Under the pieces are notes generated by a model. That model worked only from the letters and a program-made list of their open reading frames with translations, searched no databases and had not been told where the DNA came from. 64,000 nt of DNA, taken from Halonotius sp046719765 (GTDB lineage: Archaea > Halobacteriota > Halobacteria > Halobacteriales > Haloferacaceae). This document shows positions 8,984 through 17,607 of this stretch, one piece after another (the first letter of the stretch is position 1; each line of letters begins with the position of its first letter). A program made the position numbers and the translations under genes. The stretch covers positions 62,001 through 126,000 of the forward strand of contig NZ_JABEBY010000001.1 in NCBI RefSeq assembly GCF_046719765.1, in the 5' to 3' direction.

Positions 8984-9248
8984 AGTTGGTGGTCAGTCTC
9001 GCCGTCTGCCGCGATTTCGTTGCCCGGTCACCGCTTCTTTCAGTCTGCAATCCGGTCAATGGGATAACACCTTATCAAACTTATACCGGCATACGAAGGT
9101 ATCGCTTGGATTGTACTACCGACAGCGATGGGTGGGGAGATATCCTGTCACGACCGCCGGGGGGTGCTGAGACACTGTATTCTACCCCGCTTTCGCACAA
9201 TGTTTTTTATCTAGTGTCTCCGACCCGTATTGGATACAACACACAAGG

Positions 9249-10934
9249 ATGGATGGAGTACTGTCGCCGACGACGGCTGGGCTGGTGATGCTCGCCGGTG
9301 GGATCATCCCGGGGTTCGTGGTCTATTGGCTCCGAACCGAGCCACAGGGGATCGTCGTCCGGTGGTTTCGGTTCGCCATGTTGTGTGGCATGGTGTGGTC
9401 GGTGTCGTTTGGACTGATCGCGCTGGTCGACGCGCCGGCTCTGCGGCTGGCGATCACGAACGTGTTCATCATCGCCGTCCCGTCGGCATCGATTGCGACG
9501 TTTGCGTTTGCCTACGAGTTTACGTTTCGGGAACCGATCCCGAGGGCGTATCTGCTGTTGTTCGTCCCGGTCGGGCTGCTGTTCGTGTTGTCGTGGTTCA
9601 ATCCCGCGGAGCTGATCTACACCGTTGCGAACCCCTATCAGACGGGTGAGATCATGGTGCCGGCCGAGCCGGGTTCGCTTCGGCTGCCGCTCAATGTGAT
9701 CGGGAGTCCGCTCTTGGTGGTGATGGCAGCCGGCTTGGCGATCGGAGAGTTGATTCGGGCGACGACGACGATTCGGCGGCTGCAAGCCGGAACTGTCCTA
9801 CTGCTGATCACCGCGGCGATGGTTCCCGGGCTGATCAAGCTGTTCGAACTCGTCCCACCATACTTCGATCCGACACCGTTCGGCTGGTCGATTGCGGGCC
9901 TGCTGGTGGCGGCGACGATCAAGCGGTTCAATCTGTTTCGGCTTTCGCCGAACTCGTTGCGGCGGGTCGTCGACGCGCTGACCGATCCGGTTGTTGTCGT
10001 CAACGCCGAGGGGATCGTCTCGGATGCCAACGAGGCGGCGACCGATGTGTTTACACTCACGCTGGGGATGACCGTCTCGGAGCTGCAGGAGGCAAATCCG
10101 GCACTCAACTCGGTGGTGGATGGCACCGAGAGTCAACTCGAAGTTGCAGCCGATGGAACCACGCTGGTGTTTGATTACGACGAGCAGCCCGTGCCACAGG
10201 GGTATGGCACGACGGGCCGCATCCTCTATTTCAGCGATATCACCGAGCAGGCCGCCACCGCCGAGGCCCTCCAGCAGAAAACCGATCGCCTGGACGCGTT
10301 TGCCAGCCGCGTCAGCCACGACCTCCAGGGGCCGATCACGGTGGCAACAAGCTACGTCAAACTCGCCCGCCGGGCCGACGATCCGGGCGACGCGCTCGAT
10401 GAGATCGACACGGCGCTCACACGTGCCGAGACGCTTATCGAAGATATCCTCGCCATGGCACGGAGCGGGCAGGAGCCAACCCGTGAACCGGTCGCGCTCG
10501 ACACGGCTGCACACAAGGCGTGGGCGATGGTGGCAACCGGTGACGCATCGCTGGTCGTTGCGGCCGATGGCACGCTCAGCGCGGATCCACAGCAGTTGTC
10601 GCGGCTCCTCGAAAACCTGTTTCGCAACTGTGTTGAACACGGCGGCGAGGGGGTGACCGTCCGGGTCGCCGCGACCGCCGACGGCTTCGCTGTCGCCGAC
10701 GACGGCGTCGGGATCCCAGCAAGCGAACAGGCGACGATCTTCGACGAAGGGGTGGCCCACGATGCCGACGGCACCGGCTACGGGCTGGCGATCGTCCGCG
10801 ATATCGTTGCGGCCCACGAGTGGTCGATCACGGTCACCGACAGCGAATCCGGCGGAGCACGGTTTGATATCAACGGTGTTGCCTTCGAGGAGCCCCCGTC
10901 GACGACCGACGACCGCGGCCAGCCTGCGGAGTGA
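9249..10934 (+). CDS. 7TM-PAS sensor histidine kinase
   Basis: 561 residues. Roughly seven membrane helices occupy residues 5-225 (histidine kinase N-terminal 7TM type). A PAS domain follows at about 235-335. Then come the HisKA H-box FASRVSHDLQGPI with phosphoacceptor H357, the N-box LENLFRNCVEHGG, DDGVGIP and GTGYGLAIV. It would sense a signal at the membrane and phosphorylate a response regulator. The divergent REC-HTH_10 regulator is the closest candidate. A TTTTTATC box at about 9204-9213 lies 37 bases before the ATG. The 265-bp intergenic region upstream holds only promoter-like A/T-rich sequence. Confidence 0.88.
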   Translation: MDGVLSPTTAGLVMLAGGIIPGFVVYWLRTEPQGIVVRWFRFAMLCGMVWSVSFGLIALVDAPALRLAITNVFIIAVPSASIATFAFAYEFTFREPIPRAYLLLFVPVGLLFVLSWFNPAELIYTVANPYQTGEIMVPAEPGSLRLPLNVIGSPLLVVMAAGLAIGELIRATTTIRRLQAGTVLLLITAAMVPGLIKLFELVPPYFDPTPFGWSIAGLLVAATIKRFNLFRLSPNSLRRVVDALTDPVVVVNAEGIVSDANEAATDVFTLTLGMTVSELQEANPALNSVVDGTESQLEVAADGTTLVFDYDEQPVPQGYGTTGRILYFSDITEQAATAEALQQKTDRLDAFASRVSHDLQGPITVATSYVKLARRADDPGDALDEIDTALTRAETLIEDILAMARSGQEPTREPVALDTAAHKAWAMVATGDASLVVAADGTLSADPQQLSRLLENLFRNCVEHGGEGVTVRVAATADGFAVADDGVGIPASEQATIFDEGVAHDADGTGYGLAIVRDIVAAHEWSITVTDSESGGARFDINGVAFEEPPSTTDDRGQPAE

Positions 10935-10955
10935 GCGTCCGAACACGCCGGACAT

Positions 10956-12740
10956 ATGAGCGTCGACCCCGACATGTCGGCCATGACTGCACCGAACCGG
11001 AACACGCTGTGGGGGCGGGCGATCGCCGCCGAACTCGCCCGTAGTGGCGTTCGTACGGTCTGTGTCTCGCCGGGGAGCCGCTCGACGCCGCTGACGGTCG
11101 CTGTCGACGAACACGAGGAGTTGACGGCGATCTCCGCGCTCGACGAGCGGTCGGCGGCCTACTTTGCCCTCGGTCGGGCTCGCCGAACCGGCGAGGTGAC
11201 GCCGCTGATCTGTACGTCCGGGACGGCCGCCGCGAACTACCATCCCGCCGTTGTCGAGGCGAACCAGGCGCGGGTGCCGCTCCTCTTACTGACGGCCGAT
11301 CGGCCGCCGGAGCTCAGGGAATCGGGGGCCAATCAGACCGTCGATCAACAGAAGCTCTACGGCGACGCCGTGCGGTGGTACAAGGAGCTCCCCGAGCCCG
11401 CCGCCCGGGAGCGCGCGCTGCGGTCGCTGCGAACCGATATCTGTCGGGCGGTTGGGACGGCTGAGGGGACGCCCGCCGGGCCGGTGCATCTGAACGTCCC
11501 GTTCCGGAAACCCTTGGAGCCGACGCCGGTCGAGGGCGACGTGCCCGCGGATCTCGACGCGTTGGCGGCTCTCGGCCGCGATGAGGAGACGCCGTTTGTG
11601 CGGCGAACGAGCGGGGAGCCACAGCTCGACGACCGCGATCTCCGGAAGTTGGGCGAGACGCTGTCGGTCGATCGGGGGCTGCTCGTCGCTGGCCCGGCCG
11701 ATCCGCCGGGGCTCGATCCCGAGGCCGTGACGGCGTTTGCGCATGCCAGTGGGTTTCCGATCCTCGCCGACCCGCTCTCGGGGCTGCGCTTTGGCGGCCA
11801 CACCCGCGTCGCGCCGGTGATCGGCGGCTACGATGGGTTTGTGAATACGGCGGTGACCGACGACTGGCCCGATCCCGAGGTTGTGGTGCGGCTGGGCGCG
11901 TCGCCGACCTCGAAACCGCTGCGGAAGTATCTCGCTGGTGTCGATGCGCGGCAGGTGGTTGTCGATCCCGCGGGCGCGTGGCGCGAGGCGGCGTTCACCG
12001 CAAGTGATCTCGTGGTGGCTGATCCCGACCGGCTCTGTGGCCAGCTTGCGCAGGTGATCCGTGGTGGTGGGTCGGCCGAGTGGCGCGGTCGCTGGGAGAC
12101 CGCCGAGGCGGCCCAACAGGCGGTCACTGAGGCGGCCGCCGACCGCCTCTACGAGGGTGGGATCGTCGCCGACGTGGTCGCCGGGCTGCCCGATCCGGCG
12201 ACACTCGTCGTTTCCAACAGCATGCCGGTGCGTGATCTCGATCGGTTTGGCGCGGCCACGACGAAATCGATTACCGCGCTTGGCAACCGCGGCGCGTCGG
12301 GGATCGACGGGATCGTCTCGACGGCATTGGGTGCGGCCCACGGGACGACCGACGACGTGACGCTGGTGATCGGTGATCTGGCGTTCTATCACGACCTGAA
12401 TGGGCTGTTGGCTGTCGGGCGCGCCGAGGTCGACGCGACCGTTGTGGTGATCAACAACGACGGCGGCGGCATCTTCCACAAGCTGCCGATCGAGAACTTC
12501 GAGCCGCCGTTTACGCGGCAGTTCAAGACGCCGCACGGAATCGACTTCGAGCCGGCGGGCGAGCTCTACGGGCTGGGCTTTTCGCGCGTCGAGAGCCGCG
12601 AGGGGTTCCGGGAGGCCTACGCCGCCGCGGCCGACCGCGAGGGCAGCGAGATCATCGAGGTCGTTGTCGACGCTGAGGACAGCCACGTGATTCGAGATGA
12701 GCTACAGGCCGAAACGGTCGACCGATATCAGGCTGAGTAA
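10956..12740 (+). CDS. menD: 2-succinyl-5-enolpyruvyl-6-hydroxy-3-cyclohexene-1-carboxylate synthase
   Basis: 594 residues, a thiamine-diphosphate enzyme of menaquinone biosynthesis that joins isochorismate and 2-oxoglutarate. Visible motifs: TLWGRAIAAEL, SPGSRSTPLTVAV, ICTSGTAAANYHPAVVEA, ADRPPELRESGANQTVDQ, LGNRGASGIDGIVSTALG and the ThDP/Mg motif around VVINNDGGGIFHKLP. In-frame ATGs at 10974 and 10983 also exist. MTAPNRNTLWGR from 10983 resembles the usual haloarchaeal start, so the first nine residues are uncertain. Begins 21 bases after the kinase gene stops, possibly in one transcript. Confidence 0.93.
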   Translation: MSVDPDMSAMTAPNRNTLWGRAIAAELARSGVRTVCVSPGSRSTPLTVAVDEHEELTAISALDERSAAYFALGRARRTGEVTPLICTSGTAAANYHPAVVEANQARVPLLLLTADRPPELRESGANQTVDQQKLYGDAVRWYKELPEPAARERALRSLRTDICRAVGTAEGTPAGPVHLNVPFRKPLEPTPVEGDVPADLDALAALGRDEETPFVRRTSGEPQLDDRDLRKLGETLSVDRGLLVAGPADPPGLDPEAVTAFAHASGFPILADPLSGLRFGGHTRVAPVIGGYDGFVNTAVTDDWPDPEVVVRLGASPTSKPLRKYLAGVDARQVVVDPAGAWREAAFTASDLVVADPDRLCGQLAQVIRGGGSAEWRGRWETAEAAQQAVTEAAADRLYEGGIVADVVAGLPDPATLVVSNSMPVRDLDRFGAATTKSITALGNRGASGIDGIVSTALGAAHGTTDDVTLVIGDLAFYHDLNGLLAVGRAEVDATVVVINNDGGGIFHKLPIENFEPPFTRQFKTPHGIDFEPAGELYGLGFSRVESREGFREAYAAAADREGSEIIEVVVDAEDSHVIRDELQAETVDRYQAE

Positions 12741-12818
12741 GCTGATCAGATATCCGGTTCGGAAACATCAGGCAAGCAGGTGGGTCAGCTGGCTGATCAG
12801 ACCACATCCTGGCGGACT

Positions 12819-12994
12819 GAAAGGGCGAGACGCTATCGACGAACCCGGACGACGCAAGCACCGCAGGAGTGAGCAACGCGAACGACGAGGAGCGCAGCGA
12901 GCGCGCGGTCGACCGCAGGGAGACCGCGATTCGCTCGAACGGCGACCGGAGGGAGCCGTGAGAGTCCCGGGAGTCGATAGCGTCGAGGGCTTTC
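12819..12994. repeat. 176-bp intergenic element with terminal inverted repeats
   Basis: The ends are GAAAG-n5-GACGCTATCGAC (12819-12840) and its mirror GTCGATAGCGTC-n5-CTTTC (12973-12994): 17 of 22 positions pair, including a perfect 12-bp block. The interior is rich in gagcgcagcgagcgc-type words and has a perfect palindrome GCGGTCGACCGC at 12905-12916. It could be a MITE-like non-autonomous element or the gene for a structured RNA. No protein-coding potential is seen. It fills most of the 353-bp gap between menD and the next gene; the remainder shows nothing else recognisable. Confidence 0.55.
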
Positions 12995-13093
12995 TACGTA
13001 GACACACCATTCGCCAGTGAAACCCCTGTGAACTCTTATCCAGATTAAACATCGCAGACAACAGCTTATGATCGATCAGCCACAAGCGAGTGT

Positions 13094-13537
13094 ATGGACG
13101 CGACGGAGACGATCTACGAGGGCGAGGCGGGCTCGGTACACAGCTCGGCGGAGGTGTCGGTGTACCTCCCGGAGTCGCTGTCGATGCCGGTACCGAAGGC
13201 ACTCCCGCAGGCAGTCAGTCGGAGCTTGGAGACCCCCGAGGGCGCGGTGCGGCTGGCGACCGAGCCCGAGGCCGCCCGGTCGCATCCGATTCGGGCGACG
13301 CTGTTGGCGGTGCTGTTCGAGCGGCTGCCGGCGTTTCGGTTTCGGCACTCGGATGCCTCGGCGAACAGCCCTGAGACCGCGCGGGTGCCGGTACAGGTCG
13401 CCGCCGCCGGCGATCGGCCGCTGGCCTGCTATCTCGCCGTCCAGGGGTTTAGCGACGCCCAGATCGCGGAGGTGATGGGCCTCGATGAGTCGACGGTGGC
13501 GTCCGCGATCGACGAGATTCACGAACAAGCGAAGTAA
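13094..13537 (+). CDS. hypothetical protein with C-terminal HTH-like segment
   Basis: 147 residues, family not recognised. Residues about 15-35 look like a beta-strand pair (AEVSVYLPESLSMPVPK). The C-terminal 30 residues, GFSDAQIAEVMGLDESTVASAI, resemble a sigma-70 region 4-like helix-turn-helix, so DNA binding is possible but unproven. It follows the inverted-repeat element and precedes the lower-GC island, so it marks the last core-like gene on this side. Confidence 0.6.
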   Translation: MDATETIYEGEAGSVHSSAEVSVYLPESLSMPVPKALPQAVSRSLETPEGAVRLATEPEAARSHPIRATLLAVLFERLPAFRFRHSDASANSPETARVPVQVAAAGDRPLACYLAVQGFSDAQIAEVMGLDESTVASAIDEIHEQAK

Positions 13538-13686
13538 TCGTACTGTAATGTTGCGATCGACTGACGGAGCCCGTCAATCAGCGTGAGACGAATCGACAAC
13601 AGCGCGGTCAGAGGAGCAGTATCAGGGCCGACCGTTCTATTAGAGCGAGATGTTGGTCAAAGCTACCGAGCGGCTACAAAAACAAA

Positions 13687-15030
13687 CTACAACAATCTGT
13701 CTAAGATTACTGGCAGAGAATCAGCCAGTTCAGAAGCTTGTAGAATTCTAATCGTGTCTTGATCTTCAATTGGTGCCGTGGATCGGCTTTCGAAATCTTG
13801 GACTACGAGCACGCCGTTCCAACCCGATCCAAATGGGGTATCAGGGTCAAACACTAATTCGTTTTCTTGGCGGAGGAATGCGAGATATTCGAGTGTCTCG
13901 GTTACGCCTTTTTTCACTGTTTGCTCGCTGGTGGAGTTTTTGACCTCAGTGATCAAGTATTCGTATCCTTCCTCATGTTGTACTTCGAGTATGATAATAT
14001 CAGGTCGGTTGGTTTGCAGTTGGAACCCTTTGTCAGTGAAGTAGTTCTCAACGATTTCTCGAGCCTGGCGGTCTATCTGTTCTGACCGGGTCAGTTCGGC
14101 ATCCTGTTTTTCTATTGGTTCGGGGACAAACGAGAGATTTCGGTCATTGGCAGAGCTATCGTGGTACAACACGACATCGGTACCATCCTCGCTCTTTATT
14201 CGAGCGACCTCTTGTTTTCCAGATTCAATCGTTTTGACGGAGGTTTCGCTTTGCTGGTACTCCTCAATTGATTCAACATACTGGAACAGGACGTAGAGTT
14301 CGAAGAGTGTTTCTTCGTCATCAGGTGTGATCAACGTCTCTTCCAACAATTCTCTGAGAGCGTCCGGATTGCTCTCTCTGGCTCGTCTATGATCCTGTAA
14401 CAACGAAGCAGCCTCTCGGTAGACATCGCTACGCGACATGGCTGCTGTCTGAATCATTCGGTCTGTCGGCTCGTAGGTCTCGGGGTCACGAATACGCTTG
14501 ATGTGGACGTTCCGTTCAAACAACTCTCGCATCTGCTCGACGAGTTCAAGATTCTCCTGCCAGCGATCAGTTACCCATTCGTATTCCTGTTTGAGGTATG
14601 TCTCACACTCCTCCAGAGTCGTGTAAATAATCGACAGGAGACGTTTGAGAACGATATTCTCGTCAATATCGTAGCTTTCGTGACGGTTGTCACAGACAAA
14701 TAACGACGTATCGCCCGGTGCCTGCGAGGAGCGTTGTTTCATCGTCGAAGTCCAATCGATTCGCCCGGATATCTGTCCTCGCGTCGTCTGTTGGACGTTC
14801 TTCGTCTGTGTCTTGATACTCCGGAGTCGAGACGGGAGTTGGTCTACGAAATCGACGACTGCTGGTCGAAGAAGAAAATGGAGGTCAACAAGCGCGTCGA
14901 AGCTCTCGAAACGTTCATCCAGTCCTGTCGGTTTGAGTTGTGTCGTGACGTGTTGTTCAGAAATCTCTCCGTGCATCACATAGGCGAACAAATCCTCCGA
15001 GACAGCATCGATAAGTTCGGCTCTATCCAT
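13687..15030 (-). CDS. McrC-like restriction endonuclease subunit (PD-(D/E)xK)
   Basis: 447 residues. The C-terminal third carries a PD-(D/E)xK nuclease core: RPDIIILE with D344, then YLITEVKN with E362 and K364. The N-terminal two thirds are helical and charged, like DUF2357/McrC proteins. It overlaps the upstream McrB-like gene by 8 bases, so the two form one operon. McrC cleaves DNA when recruited by the McrB motor, usually at modified cytosines. Specificity here is unknown. The codon and base composition is visibly A/T-richer than in the core genes, which suggests acquisition by transfer. Confidence 0.75.
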   Translation of the reverse strand: MDRAELIDAVSEDLFAYVMHGEISEQHVTTQLKPTGLDERFESFDALVDLHFLLRPAVVDFVDQLPSRLRSIKTQTKNVQQTTRGQISGRIDWTSTMKQRSSQAPGDTSLFVCDNRHESYDIDENIVLKRLLSIIYTTLEECETYLKQEYEWVTDRWQENLELVEQMRELFERNVHIKRIRDPETYEPTDRMIQTAAMSRSDVYREAASLLQDHRRARESNPDALRELLEETLITPDDEETLFELYVLFQYVESIEEYQQSETSVKTIESGKQEVARIKSEDGTDVVLYHDSSANDRNLSFVPEPIEKQDAELTRSEQIDRQAREIVENYFTDKGFQLQTNRPDIIILEVQHEEGYEYLITEVKNSTSEQTVKKGVTETLEYLAFLRQENELVFDPDTPFGSGWNGVLVVQDFESRSTAPIEDQDTIRILQASELADSLPVILDRLL

Positions 15031-16600
15031 CGATTTCTATCTGTAGCATATCACGGCCGAGTTCGCTGAGTCGACTGGAATCAACAGCATCGATCTGAGA
15101 GAGTTGTTTGACGGTAGCTTCCCGGCGAGGTGATCCTTCGAGTTGAGGCAGGACGTAGTTACCGACTGCATCGGTGACAGCGCGTTCGGTGGTTCGAGAG
15201 GGTGAGTTCATGATGCCATCCAGCATGTCTCGAACGATGGCAGGACCGATTTTGCGGTCGCTCCGGCCGTCATTGAGTCTGAGCCATATTTCAGACACAG
15301 CATCGAGCACATCTTCATTCGCCGGCCTGGACAGATCCATCCCCCAAGCGTCTGCGTACTGTTCGAGTAGGTCGATTCGTTCTGCTCGGGCGTCAGGCAC
15401 CTGTGGGGCATCGACATGAATGAACGAAAACCGCCGCATGAATGCGTACGACAGTTCGTATAATGAAGTCTTATCGTAGGTGTTCATCGTCGCCAGCAAT
15501 CGCCACGAATTGGGCATGATATACTCATGGGGTGCTGGAGTTCCGGCATTGTCGTCAGCTTGTTTGACAACGATTTCGTTGCCATCTCGGCGATAGGGTA
15601 ACTGTACTTCTTGTCCGGAAAGAAGTGTGAATAACTGCCCGAATGCTTTGTCGATATCGGCGCGATTGATCTCATCAATCACCAAGAGTTCGTTCTCTTG
15701 AGAACCATCTTGTTTGAACCGCCGTAGCACCTGCCCAGTCTCGAACGAGAGATTCTCACCGTCTGTCTCTGTTGGCATGTAGCCACCAACGGTCTCGAAG
15801 GTCGACCAATCGGCTGTGGCTGTCGTCATTTCGTAGCCGGAATAGGTATCGCTGTGAGATTCTACGAGGGAATGACAGACTCGTCTAGCGATTTCAGTTT
15901 TCCCTGTTCCGGGCGGTCCGGTGAAGATGACATGCTTACCAGCTTTGAACGCTGATTCGATTTGTTCAAGAATCTCGTTTCCGCGGTTGTCCTGAAAATA
16001 CAACCCATCGAGAAGTCCCTCGTCTAAGAGATCGAAATCCGGCGTACTGTGAATCTCGATATCTGTTATCGTCTCCGTGATTTCGGTCTGGGTCGAACCA
16101 GTTTCTCCGGAGGCTAACGCTTCTACAGAACCATACTTCCCGCGAATACCACCAACACCCATCTCGTTGAGCGGACTGAATCCGAGTGGATAGGAACGGT
16201 CGTATCCTGCAAGGTTGTGAATCTCTTCGGAGGAGACGTTCATTTCGGTCGGTGGTGCAAGATAGATTATTCTATCCCACGGATCATCTTCAAAGTTCGA
16301 CCAGACATCTCTACCGAGTGCCTCATTCTGTTCTGTACCGAGAACTTTCGCAGAGTACGTATACGTTCCATTTCGGTAGAAAAACAGGTAATCACCCTGT
16401 TCAATATTTTTCCACGTGCCAGCTACTGACGGTTTTGTTCCCCATAGCCGAATGACATCATCAAATGCGTCCGGTGGCCGCTCAGTATACTGGCGGACAC
16501 GATCGGCATCGATACCCTCCAAAACGCTGTTTTCGACGTTTTCTAGCGCGGCATCATTGCCATACGGTGCTAGAAAGACCTTCGGCCCATCGTATCCCAT
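15023..16600 (-). CDS. EVE/PUA-like domain plus McrB-type AAA+ GTPase
   Basis: 525 residues. Residues 1-about 160 form a PUA/EVE-like module (GTWKNIEQGDYLFFYRNGTYTYSAKVLG), a fold that reads modified bases. The AAA+ motor follows with Walker A GPPGTGKT at 228-235, Walker B LLVIDE at 305-310 and the McrB signature MNTYDK at 372-377 (McrB has NTAD). An arginine-finger-like AFMRRFSF lies after that. Family knowledge: McrB binds modified DNA through its N-terminal domain and hydrolyses GTP to drive McrC cleavage. The open frame extends to a TTG at 16618, but the ATG at 16600 lies about 30 bases from a TATA box and is preferred. Confidence 0.82.
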   Translation of the reverse strand: MGYDGPKVFLAPYGNDAALENVENSVLEGIDADRVRQYTERPPDAFDDVIRLWGTKPSVAGTWKNIEQGDYLFFYRNGTYTYSAKVLGTEQNEALGRDVWSNFEDDPWDRIIYLAPPTEMNVSSEEIHNLAGYDRSYPLGFSPLNEMGVGGIRGKYGSVEALASGETGSTQTEITETITDIEIHSTPDFDLLDEGLLDGLYFQDNRGNEILEQIESAFKAGKHVIFTGPPGTGKTEIARRVCHSLVESHSDTYSGYEMTTATADWSTFETVGGYMPTETDGENLSFETGQVLRRFKQDGSQENELLVIDEINRADIDKAFGQLFTLLSGQEVQLPYRRDGNEIVVKQADDNAGTPAPHEYIMPNSWRLLATMNTYDKTSLYELSYAFMRRFSFIHVDAPQVPDARAERIDLLEQYADAWGMDLSRPANEDVLDAVSEIWLRLNDGRSDRKIGPAIVRDMLDGIMNSPSRTTERAVTDAVGNYVLPQLEGSPRREATVKQLSQIDAVDSSRLSELGRDMLQIEIDG

Positions 16601-16624
16601 TAGCCTTCGATTCGTCAATCACCG

Positions 16625-16634
16625 TTAAATAATA
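16625..16634 (-). promoter_or_regulatory. TATA-like box of the McrBC operon
   Basis: The complementary strand reads TATTATTTAA, centred 30 bases before the ATG at 16600. This supports that ATG and a leaderless mRNA for the pair. Confidence 0.5.
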
Positions 16635-16663
16635 TTTGCTGCGAGGATTCAAAACTGAAGACG

Positions 16664-16909
16664 GTGCCACCCTTCCATGTGTTCGTGACTGAACTCACAG
16701 GGTATCGATGTCGACACTGCGTTGGAAAAGTGGGAACTGGGGTCAAAGAGGAGCCGAGTAGCTGGAAAGTGTATTCTGTTTGCCTAAGTGAGAAGAGTGA
16801 CTGCGGAACCGAGAGAATTGGAACGATCTCTCGTAGCTCTGTGAGCCATACCGATGAAATGAACGAACGCGCTGAGAAGTTAGTCAAAGCAGCGGCCATT
16901 GAGAAATAG
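16664..16909 (+). CDS. possible small zinc-ribbon-like protein ending at repeat boundary
   Basis: 81 codons from a GTG. Two cysteine pairs are visible (CRHC near residue 16, and C..C around 40-47), suggesting a zinc ribbon. The TAG that ends it is the first base triplet of the direct repeat that starts at 16909, so its 3' end may have been set by the repeat. No ATG start, no clear ribosome binding site, and no family recognised. It may be a truncated relic rather than a working gene. Confidence 0.35.
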   Translation: MPPFHVFVTELTGYRCRHCVGKVGTGVKEEPSSWKVYSVCLSEKSDCGTERIGTISRSSVSHTDEMNERAEKLVKAAAIEK

Positions 16910-17022
16910 CATCCGCGAGCGTAGCGAGCGGTTCACTGCCGACCGCAGGGAGGCAGCAGTTTTTGATCCAGCTTTTTCAAGGAGCGGTCGCCGACGGCGA
17001 CCCGACGCAGAAAAAGGTGGGG
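16909..17022 (+). repeat. island direct repeat, copy B
   Basis: Begins GCATCCGCGAGCG right at a TAG stop, continues gtagcgagcggttcactgcc, runs through TTTTTGATCCAGCTTTTTC, GGTCGCCGACGGCGACC and ends CGCAGAAAAAGGTGGG. The same modules in the same order and orientation recur at 17381, 18901 (partial), 19615 (partial) and 20643. The GGTCGCCGACGGCGACC word is a perfect palindrome that could form a hairpin. Confidence 0.8.
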
Positions 17023-17027
17023 GTGGC

Positions 17028-17381
17028 TACGTTGAAACCGACGCTGAGGTTGCATTGCGGATTACGGATCTGAGCGACGTTGAGGCGGATTTGATTGAGG
17101 CGTTTGTTCCGGTGGCGATTGAGGAAGCCGGCGGGTTTGCCGGCTTTCGGGAGACGGCGACGAAGACGAACTCGTTGGTGGATCGACTGCGGAAACTGAC
17201 GTTGCCCGCTGTGGCCGATGTCGAAAGTGGGTTGGAGAGCTACACGCAGACCAAGGAACGCGCCGAGGAGTTAGAGGCGAAAATCGAGGAGACTGATGAT
17301 TTGATTGATGAGATCGTCTATGAGCTATACGGGCTGACCGACGAGGAAATCGAGATCGTCGAGGAGGCTGTTGGGGAGTAG
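17028..17381 (+). pseudogene. C-terminal remnant of an Eco57I/PglX-type restriction-modification methylase
   Basis: About 115 codons survive, from after repeat B to a TAG shared with repeat C. The text IEEAGGFAGFRETATKTNSL, SYTQTKERAEELEAKIEETD, LIDEIVYELYGLTDEE and the ending IEIVEEAVGE match what I know as the C-terminus of large haloarchaeal type IIG/PglX-like adenine methylases, normally over 1000 residues long. No catalytic NPPY region or nuclease domain exists upstream; repeat B sits there instead. The open frame continues into the repeat, but that part is not family sequence. It is a relic of a lost restriction-modification gene. Confidence 0.7.
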
Positions 17382-17510
17382 CATCCGCGAGCGACCAATG
17401 GGAGCGAGCGGTTCACTGCCGAGCGAAGCGAGGCAGCACTTTTTGGTCCAGCTTTTTCAAGGAGCGGTGGCCGAGCGAAGCGAGGCCACCCAACGCAGAA
17501 AAAGGTGGGG
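17381..17510 (+). repeat. island direct repeat, copy C
   Basis: Starts at the last base of the remnant methylase stop codon (GAG TAG CATCCGCGAGCG) and carries all modules: GTTCACTGCCGAGCGAAGCGAGGCAGC, TTTTTGGTCCAGCTTTTTC and a tail CGCAGAAAAAGGTGGGG. The palindromic word here is GGTGGCCGAGCGAAGCGAGGCCACC, longer than in copy B. It separates the methylase remnant from the Fic gene. Confidence 0.8.
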
Positions 17511-17607
17511 CTAAGTGAGTGCGGCATATACTTAGCCTGAACCAGCACTCTCTAAGTTTGTATTTCTGGCAAAAAATTAAGTTAGAGAGCGTCATATTCG
17601 CTTAGTG

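Noticed and set aside
11286..12686. A 466-codon open frame on the minus strand over menD, and similar long antisense frames at 383-1414 and 27113-28372.
   Set aside because: They mirror the codon bias of the plus-strand genes in high-GC DNA. The proteins are Arg/Gly/Ala-rich, unlike acidic haloarchaeal proteins.
12819..12994. Element as another copy of the island repeat.
   Set aside because: It shares only short GC-rich words such as gcgagcg; module order and ends differ.
16899..17022. First 40 codons of the open frame over repeat B as the real N-terminus of the methylase remnant.
   Set aside because: They are a translation of the repeat itself and recur in other frames at the other copies.
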